A stretch of 64,000 nt of DNA from Strigamia acuminata (Eukaryota > Arthropoda > Chilopoda > Geophilomorpha > Linotaeniidae): positions 63,125,369 to 63,189,368 of the forward strand of contig OX442314.1 of the NCBI GenBank assembly GCA_949358305.1, written 5' to 3'. Position 1 is the first letter of the stretch. Each line of letters starts with the position of its first letter. This document shows, piece after piece, positions 10,356 to 21,200 of this stretch. The notes under the pieces were generated by a model. That model was not told where the DNA came from. It did no database searches and saw only the letters and a list, made by a program, of their open reading frames with translations. A program made the translations under genes and the position numbers.

Positions 10356-12042
10356 TGTGACGATGACCTTTCGATGACGCTATCCGCTCAAAATGTGTAT
10401 TTTGGCATAACAAGCAAGTCTATCAATTCTAGTAGTTGAGAGATAAGTTAACAAACCTAAAGTGTGAACTGGGTAAAATAATGAAACCGGTGGTTATCAA
10501 GACATAACATATTTATTGATATCTAAATATAATCACCGAAAAGTGATTATATTAATCAATTTTGCATCAAATATAATTATACAATAATTATGCCGACAAA
10601 TGGCCAAATTACTATCGATTAAACTATACATATAGTTGCCTGTGCGGCGCTATAATAGTATCAATCGGCTTCGTCCTGGTAAGATGTCGTCTGAATCGGT
10701 TGATTATTTGGTCCTGGTTCGAATCTGTAATGAAAAGGTTAGTATCCGAGGACTTCCGGTTGACTGTATCTGCATCGCCACAACCTTGGGGCGGTTATTG
10801 GTTTAAATGGCCTGTGAGAGCCATTTACCAATTGACCTCTTATAGATGTTTTAAGACATCTATAATTGGTGTGATACGTCAAATGGTTCTTCATACGAGA
10901 GTAAACTGTTGCAAGTTTACAATCATAACTTCTGGTTCCGTGCAATGGATGCATTTATTAGAGTATTACTTTTCAGTAAATACTCGTAATAATTCTGCTT
11001 ACATAAAGTTGGCAATTTAGCTACACATTTACTGGCAAGTAAATGCTAATGTAGCTAGTCTTCAGTTTTGTACAGTTCTGGAAGAAGTATCCATGTTTAT
11101 GCACAATGCTGAGTTGTGACATAAACTAGCTGGGGATTTAATCTAACTAAACTTTTCCGAGTTTAGTTATTTCAACCCTAATGTTACATTTTCGACACGC
11201 TGTTCGGCAGCCGTGGTTTACTGTAACTGGCAGGCCTTGTGGAACACTTGTTGAATTATATCCGGCCCGACGGGATTCTTACTACTCATCGCCGCGACCT
11301 GATCTCCTCACGGCCACACAGCCGTCATCGGGCACCCGGACATGGAGGCATCATATCACCCATCTCCACGTCAAGTGTACGCCGTATGTAGGTTGTCATA
11401 GGCCCGCAGTATAAGGGGCATTGACTGCGCAATCAACAGACAAGCAAGTGTCTGCGCAATCAACATGACAACCGGAGTAGTAGAATGGGCTCAAGAAAAC
11501 ATATAGTCAAATATCTGGTCAAGAGCGAGTTACTTCCTGTTGCAAGGAAATATATACTCATGGTGGACAATAGCTTGACCATTGCTCCAATGAGAGCAAT
11601 GGTCCTGCAAATCCCCCCAATCACTGGTCCAGGTGATGGGATACTCAGGACACATTTTCAGTCCAGGTGGTCAGCTAGACAGACCATAGCTCTCTGCTAG
11701 GTCGGGACAGGAACTGGATAGCGAGGAACACTTTTGGATTAAGTCTTTCAACTTGATCCGCGGGGGTCCACGCTTGGAGCAGGTGCGAGGGGGAGATTTA
11801 ATCCCCTAGGCCTAGTTTTGGGGTAACTTTGCAGAGTTACCACAAAACAACCTAATATCTATATTTATTGCCATAAACATAAGATAACGTTGATTTTCTG
11901 CCTTAAAATCACATAAAAGTTGTATTTTATGTGGTTTTACGTCAAGTGACAAATTCTATTCGAATTTGCCGCTTTTGGTCGTCAGCGCCATCTATTGGCG
12001 TAATTTGTCGCTATATCGATGAGCGACTGCATGATCGTCATA
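10356..12042 (-). repeat. 5' LTR of gypsy A
   Basis: Copy of 140-1826. On the minus strand it precedes the primer binding site and should hold the promoter of A. The right boundary follows from the target duplication ACTT at 12043-12046. Confidence 0.93.
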
Positions 12043-12046
12043 ACTT

Positions 12047-13002
12047 AATTCTGTGAGAAATCCCACATCCAACATGGCGGTGTCAAGTTCTTCAACCGTG
12101 TTTGACTTCATGTTGCTAGTTGGCGCCAATTGCAATTGTGTTGTGCAGTCTTTGGCCCAATGTCCATGTTGGTTGCACCGGAAACACGGCCCCCGTCCCG
12201 TTGACCCGGTCGCATTTCCTCTAAAATTTCCTCTCATATTCTTGCCACCTCGATAGTTTGATTTGCCGCCCTTTTGTCCGCTTTGATATCCACGGTTGTT
12301 TTGGCTAAAGTTCCCTTGTTGTTGAGGTTTCGAATTATCACTGTTCTTTGCGTTGGCAGAACCTGGTCCTGTACTGAAGGCGTCAATGATTGGCCCCTGG
12401 CCCGAATCCCTCTTTTGTTGGGCTAGACGTCCTTCTTCCGCAACCAGTTCGGCCTCGACTTTCTCTAAAGTGAAATCCGCATCTTCCCATCTGTAGATTG
12501 CTTGTACGATGGATTGATATTCCTGCGGCAAATATCGTATCAGCTGGAAAGCTTGATAAAGATTGTCCAATTGATGTTTCACATCTGCTAGTTTTCTCGC
12601 TGCATTCCTTATTTTCGCTGCAAATACGCCAATTGTTTCCGTTTCTCGGTCGTATTTTAAATTGAAAAATTCGTCCAATAGTCGTATAATTCGTGCACGA
12701 GACACCGGTTCAAAGTTTAGTTTCAGTGTGTTCCACGCTAGTTTGGCATCTTCAACGCCACTGAGCAATTCGTGGTATTGCTCCTCGATCGAGTAGTAGA
12801 TGAGACTAAAAGCCCTGCCTTTTCTCAGCTTATAGTCGGAACGGTCCCGCCATGATGCTCCAGGTGCCAATGCTTCTTCTGAGCCATCCGTGAACGCCCA
12901 GCAACCATGGTGCATCAATAAAACCTTGACCTGTTGTTTCCACGTGTCATAATTGGTTCTGTTCAATAATGTCACTTTCCTTTCTAATTTGTCCGAATCC
13001 AT
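12047..13002 (-). CDS. gag: Copia B Gag (5' part of a Gag-Pol ORF)
   Basis: About 318 codons from the ATG at 13002 (MDSDKLERKVTLLNR...) to the gypsy A insertion. The upstream in-frame residues to 13035 do not look like Gag. The N-terminal half has the copia Gag pattern (NYDTWKQQVKVLL, then SYKLRK-like and YHELLSG segments). The C-terminal part is glycine/asparagine-rich with one CCHC knuckle (CFRCNQHGHWAKDC). There is no stop before the insertion; the frame resumes at 139 in the protease. The last ~18 residues of the ORF as it stands come from the A LTR. Confidence 0.9.
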
Positions 13003-13718
13003 GGCAAAATAGTAGCACTTTTGTACACAAACCACCCCAAAAACACTTTCTGTACTGGTTAATCACAACAAGGTGCAAAGTTGTGATGTTAGTTCGCTCT
13101 TATAGATAAGTTAGTACAAAATCCTAACACAGTACTAAGCTAATAAATGTATTCAAATAATATTCGAAATAAACACTAGTATTGTTCATAAATATGATGA
13201 ATTCGAGATGTTTCCGCTTGTATTTCTCGTCGAATTACACTTCACGTGCAGTTGAAATCCACTATTGTTCTTTTCTCCTCGAATTTCGTGTTGTTTCGTC
13301 TCAAATCCGCAAATTGTTCGCAAAAATTGTCCGACGTTTCCCTCGTTGTTTCGTGATGATTTGGCTTCACACTTCACGTGTGGTTGACTGAGCCAGGCGC
13401 CGTCGTATCGCCTACGTTTCCCAGCCGAAAATATCGTCGTGTTGACGATACGTATCGCACCTTGCGATACGTGGACAAAAACTCCAAAAAAAGGGAAAAA
13501 ACTCGTTTAAATAAAATGTCTATTGTTATTTTCGAACCCGTCAATGATCCTGCACAGCTTGGCATCCAATTGTCGGCTCGAAATCCGTGAAATCCAGGCA
13601 AGAAGACAACTTGTTTACTTCCACCATGGGCGCCGCCATTTTGGATTTGGAGGAGAAAATTCACTGCTGACCTCTAAATGCTTCAAATTCACTCTGGACA
13701 CTTTTCCTGCATTATTGT
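13003..13718 (-). other. 5' leader of copia B
   Basis: About 700 bp between primer site and Gag ATG. No convincing gene; minus- and plus-strand ORFs of 60-96 codons show no family features. Palindromic stretches occur (e.g. 13436-13475, GACGATACGTATCG and GATACG repeats). Confidence 0.6.
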
Positions 13719-13730
13719 GGCCCATAACCT
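13719..13730 (-). other. Primer binding site of copia B (half tRNA-iMet)
   Basis: On the minus strand AGGTTATGGGCC, directly after the LTR. GGTTATGGGCC is complementary to the anticodon region of initiator tRNA-Met, the internal priming mode known from Drosophila copia. Confidence 0.8.
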
Positions 13731-14048
13731 TGTTGAAAGTGTTTATTCACTTGTGCAGAATGCATAAAACAGCAATGGTGTGGAAAAGATCCAGTTGAGC
13801 AATAAAAAGTCAGGTGTTCTCAGGTGTGAACCAAAACATAGAGTGAGAGTTTATTGTCAAGTCATGTGACTCCCAAGGTATACAGAGCCACCTATAGGCA
13901 TAATATATAACATATATATGTGAAAATATAGCAAACACTCGTAACGTTAAATGCAACAATCGGTAAATATATACAGAACAATGTGTAGCATTATAGCTTG
14001 ATGATACGACATAAATATAGTACATTTGGCAAATATCACAATTCAACA
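13731..14048 (-). repeat. 5' LTR of copia B
   Basis: 318 bp with perfect 7-bp terminal inverted repeats TGTTGAA/TTCAACA. One end abuts the primer site and the other abuts broken C LTR sequence at 14049. The second LTR is off-window, so the boundaries rest on the termini, the PBS and the comparison with 44434. Confidence 0.82.
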
Positions 14049-14876
14049 CCGCCATCGTAAGGCATGCTGGCGGATGGAGGAGTCAAATCCTCCTGCGATG
14101 GTTCTCTCGACCGTCGTGACAGTCCCCGCCCCATCGTACCCTCCGGGTTAGTAACCCGTGAACAGGAGTTGAACAACACTGTGTTAAACAAATTACTCGG
14201 GCATTGGTAATCCTGTATTGGCAATATCTTTTAAACCCGGTAAGTCCATAGAAATGTTTACCTGGTGGTTGGTACCACCGATAGCGAATTAAAGCGTACA
14301 ATTAAATACTCGGCGCCTGATCACGAGATCTTGTCGTCGTAAGGCATGCCGGCGGATGGAGTCTCAACAACTCCCGCGACGTTCTCTCAATTGTCGTGAC
14401 GGTCCCCGCCCAATTAATATTTATATAACAATTCATTTGTTATATTCATTTAATCACTTTACTTTTGTTCATTTGAATTATGGAATATTCTGCCGAATAT
14501 TCCTGTTTATGCGAAGGACTCTTCGCATATTTAGATAATCGAGCTGCGGACCAAATACGTCTCCGTAGCGCTATTTGTGACGATGCCGCAAGTCAGCCGT
14601 ATCCCTCTGGCTTCGCCCGGATCCTCAACCAGTTGATGCCGCCGTTTACACGCGTCAAGAACCCATCTTTGTTATTGTTATTATTCAGTAATAAATATGT
14701 TATGTCACACTAAAAACTGTAAGTTATTTCTGCTCAGTCATGAATTCATATTTTTACACAGACTTCTGTAAGCTTATCTCGGTTAGGTTGTTGCTACTCC
14801 TAGCAACGTCTTGTTTAAACCGATTATTTATCTATCTTAAATGGCTATTAAATCAGCCAAAAGTAGAATCGTCACA
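14049..14876 (+). repeat. 5' LTR of gypsy C (3' 828 bp)
   Basis: Colinear with 44434-45261 at a constant offset of 30385 and with very few mismatches. It ends in GTCACA just before the primer site. It contains short hairpins such as GGAATATTC/GAATATTCC and GCGAAG/CTTCGC around 14480-14527. Confidence 0.92.
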
Positions 14877-14878
14877 AG

Positions 14879-14896
14879 TGGAGGTTCTACCGAGAT
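14879..14896 (+). other. Primer binding site of gypsy C (tRNA-Gln-like)
   Basis: TGGAGGTTCTACCGAGAT lies two bases after the LTR. It matches the complement of a tRNA-Gln 3' end with one difference, and it is close to the site of A. Confidence 0.82.
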
Positions 14897-16016
14897 AAGG
14901 CTGCAAAAATTCAAATGAATTTTGAGTGTGTGTGTTTATAAGAATTCAGAAATGTGCTTACGGTGATAAAATTTCAAATGAAATTTTTTTTTGTGTGTAA
15001 AATAAATTTCGAACGAAATTTATATTTATGTTTAATATATTTTATTCTGTTTTAGAACTTCTCGCAAGAAAATAAGTGTAATTCACTTTATTCTGATTTT
15101 CCGTCGGAGAAATTATGTGTTTTAACAAAACTAATAATTTCTACCGCGTGGTCAGGCCTAAAAGGCCCAACCCCGAGAATAGGAGTCTTGCCCGAACTTG
15201 TTGAAGTTGGTTCCGCCCGGGTAACGTCATTTTGTCGTCGACAATCTGACAAAACCACGCGGTCGGGCCTAATTTTGAAAAGTTGACCTTCTGACATAAT
15301 TCTTAAAGAATTCTATCAATTTAACAGTTGTTTTAATTTTAGAATATTCTTTTATATGTATTTGCTTGAGACTTCAAGTTAAACCTAAATTTATTTGCCT
15401 AAGTAAATTAGAAAGAAAATTGACATTTTTTCGAAGGAATTAAAATTTATATTTTATTTCAAATGGTTTACCTTATTTTACAGACCTGATCTACATTAAA
15501 ATGTTGGTTAAAAATCGTGATCTCAAGTCATTGAAATCGAACTTTACGAATGGAGTACCATTCGAATTTTAGCGAAGAAGAATTCTCGCTGTTGTGTTGC
15601 CTAGCAACCCGTGTTGTGCAGAAAAGCCGTCGATTCAAACGAATCGGCGCGTCTTTTGAAATTACGAGTTTTAAAACTTTAAAAAATTCCATAAAGGTGA
15701 TCATTCATTTATTAATAAATGCGATGATATTTTAAAATACGTTGAAAAGTATCCATTTTGTTTGGTGACTACGTCATAACACTGGAATCTGACAAGATTA
15801 CGGTTCCACGAACTTGGTGATTTCCACCAATCTCAGACGAGATTGGACTCTCGCGAGACTAGCGTTGATACTTGACCAATCAGAGGAGTGTATCGAAGTA
15901 CCCATACTTCCTTTCGAACTAGTGTGACCACTGCTTCGTTTGCGATCCTCCTGAACGTTTGCAACTTCATCGTTATCTCTCAGACTTAGGAAATTTTCTT
16001 GGTTTTAAGTTTAGTT
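14897..16016 (+). other. 5' leader of gypsy C
   Basis: About 1.1 kb without a credible gene. It contains three regularly built hairpins with 4-nt loops (14906-14923, 14968-14987, 15002-15023). A longer-range inverted repeat CCGCGTGGT/ACCACGCGG (about 15144 and 15254) encloses GC-richer sequence. These could be leader RNA structures. Confidence 0.65.
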
Positions 16017-17159
16017 ATGACTAATAACCAGCATCACATGAACACCCGTGGTAAGGAAAGAACTTGTTTGACCGGTGGAATGAATCTATCCGGGTTTATA
16101 CCTGTTCCTAATGGAACTGAAGAAGTGGAAAACTACGCGGTCCATAATGGCGTTTCAAATGAAACAGCCGGACCATCTGGAGAGAATAGGGCTCCACGTG
16201 AACCTACTCCGCCTGGAGAAGAGGAATGCATTCCTGAAGGTTCTCATTTAGGCCGAGGCGGTCTATTATTTTGTCAGGATCACGGTTTGAACCCAAACCA
16301 ATTTAGATCTTTGACCGAAGTATTAGATTTTGTACACACGCGTCGTACTACGTCGGAGCAACCTAATTCCCCAGCCAGCCAAAGATTAAATAATTTTAGT
16401 CCCACTCCTTCGACGCCTATTTCTAGATATAAAAATAAAACTGCACAACCTCCTCGTCAAGATCAGTCGAATTTGACACCAGGAGATTTTAATCGTGCTT
16501 TTCAACAACGATTACGAGCGAATAACTTCGCTCGCAACCAACAAAGGGGATTTACTAATCCCGGAAACTTTGAAAATACGTTCAACAGAGCGAATATGGG
16601 TCCGCCGAATATGGCCAACCCCAATCCAAGTTTCCCAAACGGATCAAATAGTTGTCCGAATCTCGCTGGAAATTTGAATCCAAATTTAAATGCGACTAGA
16701 GGTCCAAACTACCGTTTTGACCCAAATTCTAGATTTGCAAACAATTCTAGTCCAGCACCTAACTTGCAAAGGGGTCACTCAGTTCCTCCGAACTCGAATA
16801 ACCCAAATAATCCGAACGATTTAAATAATCCTTCTACTGGAACTCCAGGAAATTCAAATAACTATTTGAATCGGGGTACGCCAGGTAATTCGAACTATCG
16901 TCCGAATTTTGGTAATCAAGAAAGTTCGAACAACCGTCCGAATTTTGACAATCAGGGTAATTCTAATAATCATTCGAATTATGGGAACCAAGGCAATTCG
17001 AATAACCATTCGAACTTTGGTAACCACGGTAGGTCAAATCAAGGAGGGTCGAATAATTTCAACCCCAATAGTGGTGGCTCAAGTCAAAATAACTCGAGTC
17101 AACCTAACAATGGCGGATCGTCAAATGACAATTCGCGCCCCCCAGTAGCTTTGGAATGA
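16017..17159 (+). CDS. gag: Gypsy C Gag, N-terminal part
   Basis: 380 codons from the ATG at 16017 (MTNNQHHMNTRGKERT...). The segment CQDHGLNPNQFRSLTEVLDF corresponds to the conserved N-terminal segment of the A Gag. The C-terminal ~170 residues are very rich in Asn, Gly, Pro and Ser, with repeats of the type GNQGNSNNHSN, a prion-like composition. The frame ends in TGA at 17157-17159, overlapping the ATG of the next ORF as ATGA. In A both parts are one ORF. Here a C6 run at about 17140-17145 separates the frames, so a 1-nt indel or a frameshift at C_CCC_CCA would explain the split. Confidence 0.82.
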   Translation: MTNNQHHMNTRGKERTCLTGGMNLSGFIPVPNGTEEVENYAVHNGVSNETAGPSGENRAPREPTPPGEEECIPEGSHLGRGGLLFCQDHGLNPNQFRSLTEVLDFVHTRRTTSEQPNSPASQRLNNFSPTPSTPISRYKNKTAQPPRQDQSNLTPGDFNRAFQQRLRANNFARNQQRGFTNPGNFENTFNRANMGPPNMANPNPSFPNGSNSCPNLAGNLNPNLNATRGPNYRFDPNSRFANNSSPAPNLQRGHSVPPNSNNPNNPNDLNNPSTGTPGNSNNYLNRGTPGNSNYRPNFGNQESSNNRPNFDNQGNSNNHSNYGNQGNSNNHSNFGNHGRSNQGGSNNFNPNSGGSSQNNSSQPNNGGSSNDNSRPPVALE

Positions 17160-18262
17160 CGGCTGATGACCTCGCGTCCATTGCCACGACCATGCACAAG
17201 TTGATGCAGGCAGGAAAAAGTTCCGCCACTGTCCCTCAAACTAACTGTTTGAAACCGCCAGATATCCCCGTATTCTCCGGAAAAGCAGAAGAAAGCGAAC
17301 GCTTTCTCAACATTGTAAAAAATGTCGCTTTCCTGCGAAACATGTCACTCGATGACATGCTTGTTAAAGGCGTAGCCGGTTATCTAACCGAGCAAGCGCA
17401 TGGTTGGTTTCATGAAAGGAGAGAAGATTTCATATCTTGGGAAGTATTTGAACAGGCGTTCAAAGAGCGGTTTGTAGCCACTCGACAAGAGCGGACGAAC
17501 CAACTAACTAAGTTGAAACAACTGGAAACAGAAAGTCTTTACGACTTTATGCACAAATATTACCAGTTATGGATATTACAAGACAGTCTTGATGCAAAAG
17601 GAGCTGGATGTCTTTTTATTGGGAGTGTAACTCCTGCTAACGATTTGCTTTTGCATACGCAAGGCATAGCGGATTTACCTCTGACAGAGATTTATACCGT
17701 TATAACTAAAAATAAAGGCTTGTACAGTCGTACAGCTAATGGAGCAAGGGAAAATATTTCCAATCCAGTCGTTTTCCCACCTCGGAAAACTGACACACGT
17801 CCTCAGTCGAAGACAAATGCTAAATCTTTAACTTTGGATTCACAAGAACAACTTAATATTTGTGAGGAAGAGTTACCTGAGGAGTGCGAGACTGTTTATT
17901 TAATAAATGGAGTATTAGATCAGACCAGACGTGGTCAATTAGTTTGTTACCACTGTAAGAAACCAGGACACATGCGTCGAGAATGTCCAGATTTAAAACC
18001 ACGTGCAAATTTCAACTCTGAAGAGTTGCAAAAACGAAGTACCCCGGATTCCCCGACTGTGGATCCTACTTCTAAACGTCCTAATAACAGATGGATAACT
18101 CAAGAAGTGTTGGATGCAACACTAGATGCTAAACTTGATGCGAAACTTAATACTTTTGAAAATAAGTTACAAACTTCGCTGACTAACTCGTTGGCAGAAA
18201 TGGTCAAGACTTTGATCAAGCCCGAATCTGCTGATTCAAGTGCGACTAGTTCAAAAAACTAG
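17156..18262 (+). CDS. gag: Gypsy C Gag, capsid and zinc-knuckle part
   Basis: 368 codons starting MTADDLASIATTMHKL. The capsid-like region (FSGKAEESERFLNIVKNVAF ... ESLYDFMHKYYQL) aligns with the A Gag. It is followed by a CCHC knuckle (CYHCKKPGHMRREC) and a C-terminal tail with a repeated DAKLDAKL segment. It ends AAA AAC TAG, with the -1 heptamer in the same place as in A. Whether this part is made by reinitiation at ATGA, by frameshifting, or is simply cut off by mutation cannot be told from the sequence; mutation is simplest given the broken pol. Confidence 0.85.
   Translation: MTADDLASIATTMHKLMQAGKSSATVPQTNCLKPPDIPVFSGKAEESERFLNIVKNVAFLRNMSLDDMLVKGVAGYLTEQAHGWFHERREDFISWEVFEQAFKERFVATRQERTNQLTKLKQLETESLYDFMHKYYQLWILQDSLDAKGAGCLFIGSVTPANDLLLHTQGIADLPLTEIYTVITKNKGLYSRTANGARENISNPVVFPPRKTDTRPQSKTNAKSLTLDSQEQLNICEEELPEECETVYLINGVLDQTRRGQLVCYHCKKPGHMRRECPDLKPRANFNSEELQKRSTPDSPTVDPTSKRPNNRWITQEVLDATLDAKLDAKLNTFENKLQTSLTNSLAEMVKTLIKPESADSSATSSKN
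18253..18259 (+). promoter_or_regulatory. -1 frameshift site A_AAA_AAC (gag-pol of C)
   Basis: Gag codons tca aaa aac tag contain the heptamer, and the downstream pol segments (18691-20184) are in the -1 frame. In this copy the -1 frame meets TGA at 18349-18351, so the fusion is not currently continuous. Confidence 0.65.
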
Positions 18263-21200
18263 ATCCGGGGGACGAAGGTTTATTCCATCCCCCAGAAGTG
18301 GCTAATGCTGCGTCAGAATCTTTATTTATGGATGTAGATGAAGAGTTGTGATGGCCTGTGCGCTGCAGAAATAACTCGAAAACATTAATTTGGCTGGGCG
18401 GATAAATCGGACACGCGTCCGCCATCTTTTATTACAAAAGTATGTAGTAAAAATCACTTGAGTTCGAGGCTAATTGTCCTCGATCTCGTACAAAACAAAA
18501 GACAGAACGAATCATTGTCTTTACACAATGATCCATTCTTTACATTAAGAGCAGGCCAAGTTAATCAATAAACTTGATCCAAAACAAAGCAAACAATAAG
18601 TGCTCTTTAGAGCGGATGACAATGTGAGATGTGTTATCGCAAATAATGATCGGTCGCGGTACCGTAACACGCATTGAATAAAAACCAGGATTGACCGATC
18701 ACATGAACAGGTCTAGAAGCAATAACACATCAAATGCACTAAGCCGTAAAGGTGCATTTAACTTCACACGCGCGCACGGGGACAAACAGCAAAACATCAA
18801 CCCAACAGTAGACACTACTTGTCTCAAAGTAGCCACTAGTCATAGTGGCGGAGTAGAGGAAAATCTGCAAAAAATGACAGAACAATTAAAAAATCTGACA
18901 TTGTTTCCACACAAGTGCTACACGAAGAAATTCTGTAGACTCCGCCGACTCAACAGAGTCATAGGTGGTAATAATTTGCACAATATTACTTTAGGTAATA
19001 ATAAAGATGATCCTCGAATGAAGATCACAATTGGTGGACTCACCTACAACGCGCTCATGGATACAGGAGCATCTCAATGTTACATTGGGGAACAACTCTT
19101 GTCTGAAACTCAGGCTTTGCCAGAATTCTTACAAGAGGCTCCCAGAAACATGATGGTGAACGCTGTAGGCGTAGCACACAAGCCTGTCGGACAAATAACT
19201 TTGTGCGTGCAATAGGCTGATGAATTTACACCAATGAATTTCATCGTTTTAGCAAAACGAGTTTGTGGCTTGATACTTGGTCACAATTTCATGCGCAGAC
19301 AGAAAATTAGTCCGCATCCACATTTACAAGAGTTCTCTTGTGCAGATAAACCTAATTGGTCCGCCCCTTATGAGTCGGAAGAAGCCAATTTGGCCCTCGC
19401 CCCGTTAAATCGAATCACTTTCGATTATTTAGGACTGTCGTCCACTCTCAACCCAATCGAGTTAACAGACACTCCTGTGTTGACTTGGGATGAAAAATTA
19501 GTTGAGGAGAGCGACTGCACTTCAGAACAACGACTAGCACTTCGCGAAGTGGTTAACTCGATACCGAATGTATTTCGTGATCAAGTTGGGTGCACTAACG
19601 TGACCTAGCATCATATTAAATTCAAAGAAGGGCATTCATTGCCCAAAATGCAGTATAGAATGTATAACCCGGCCAAGAGAGCCATTATGACCAAACTAGC
19701 TGCAGAATTGGAACAGGATGGACTCATTGAAAAGGCCAAAGGGCCCTTCATAAGTCATCCCGTCATTGTTGCGAAGCCTGACGGCTCGTATAGGATGTGC
19801 ATTGACTACCGGTGGCTAAATGCCATCACTGAAGTCGAAGTAATACAAATGCCAAGTATTGACCTTTTGTTGCATAATACTGGTCCGGCAAAGTATTTTA
19901 CGTCTATTGACCTTGTTAAAGGTTACTACCAAGTCGAAATGTGTAAGGAAGATCGTCCAAAAACGGCGTTTTATACGCCAAACGGCCCTTATCAATTTGT
20001 GCGAATGCCGTTCGGCCTTTGCAATGCGCCTTGTACTTTCCAGCGTCTGATGGAAGGCATTTTAGGCTCAGCTTTGCAAGACTACGCGTTAGTTTATTTG
20101 GATGACGTAATTGTGTATTCAGATAATTGGGATGATCATCTCAAACATGTTCGAGATGTTTTGGAAAGGCTTAACCAAGCCTAACATGACAATAAATAAA
20201 GCAAAATCTCGTTTTGGGCGTACAGAATTAAAATTCTTGGGCCACTGGATTAAACCCGAAGGTCTCTTCGGTGATCCCGATAAAATATCGGCGATCATGA
20301 AATTTCCCACCCCCACGTGTGCTAAAGACATTCAGCGCTTTCACGGCATGACTAACTTCTTCAGGAAGTTTGTTCCAAATCACGGAACTATTGCGGCACC
20401 ATACACACGTATGATGAATGAGAAAACTCCATTTGAATGGGGAGATGAGCAGACAGTAGCTTTTAATAAAATTAAAGAGCTACTTTGTGGTGACAATTGT
20501 CTACACAAACCAGATATGACTTTGCCATTTGTTGTCATGACTGACGCTTCACATGAAGGCTTAGGAGCTGTCCTTTGCCAAGACGTCGATATATTCGATG
20601 AAAAGAAGCAGAAAAATATTTCTGTACCCAGACCTGTAGCTTATGCAAGCAGAGTTTTACGTGGAGCGGAGAAGCGTTATACAACGCCGGAACTCGAATG
20701 TCTCGCAGTCGTGTGGGCTATCGATCGATTTAAACCATATCTCGAATACGGTACGTTTACTTTGGAATCAGATGCTGAAGCACTGAAATGGTTAATGCGA
20801 ACGCCTGAACCATCTGGGAAATTTGGCCGATGGGCCTTAAGAATCCAATGTGGAAATTTTAAAATTGTTTTTCGAAAAGGTGCTGCTAATCAAGTTGCAG
20901 ATGCACTTTCTAGAGCCCCACTAATAGAGGAAGACATTCCTCTTCGAGATCATGTGGAACCTGTCGAAATTAAACAATATTGGCCTGAATGGGACGGAAA
21001 TCCTTCTGTTTCATTAAATCGTGCCCCAGAAAAACGAGAATATTTGGCTAGTGTGCGTTCCTATTTTTCAGAAAATTCTAAAGAATGTTCTGAAGAAAAG
21101 GAGGGGGAGGAAGTACAAGAAACCTTGTACAGTGCGTTGACTGAAGTACTTAAAGAAGTCCCTCCTACAAGGAGAGAAATAATAGATGCTCAGTTACTAG

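Larger units (their letters stand above)
140..12042 (-). mobile_element. Complete Ty3/gypsy LTR retrotransposon A
   Basis: Two 1687-bp LTRs (140-1826 and 10356-12042) show no difference on reading. They flank a minus-strand gag and pol, with an 18-nt tRNA-Gln primer site next to the 5' LTR and a purine tract next to the 3' LTR. A 4-bp target duplication ACTT lies at 136-139 and 12043-12046. LTR termini are TGTGACGATGA and TGATCGTCATA, an imperfect 11-bp inverted repeat. Both ORFs are open, so this copy looks intact and recent. It is inserted in copia B. No third ORF is present: only about 500 bp separate the pol stop from the 3' LTR. Gag and Pol are related to those of C. Confidence 0.95.
1..14048 (-). 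mobile_element. Copia-type LTR retrotransposon B, 5' part, interrupted by gypsy A
   Basis: Reading on the minus strand: 5' LTR (13731-14048), half-tRNA-iMet primer site, long leader, Gag, then after an 11.9-kb insertion the start of the protease (139-1). The rest of Pol and the 3' LTR lie left of the window. B interrupts the 5' LTR of gypsy C: from 14049 onward the sequence matches the C 3' LTR from 44434, where no copia sequence is present. The expected 5-bp target duplication is CCGCC at 14049-14053; the other copy is off-window. Confidence 0.85.

Noticed and set aside
10336-14896. tRNA-like 3'-end sequences near 10336, 14879, 33811, 35488 and 53211 as tRNA genes.
   Set aside because: Each is only an 18-nt complement adjacent to an LTR, i.e. 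a primer binding site; no cloverleaf surrounds them.
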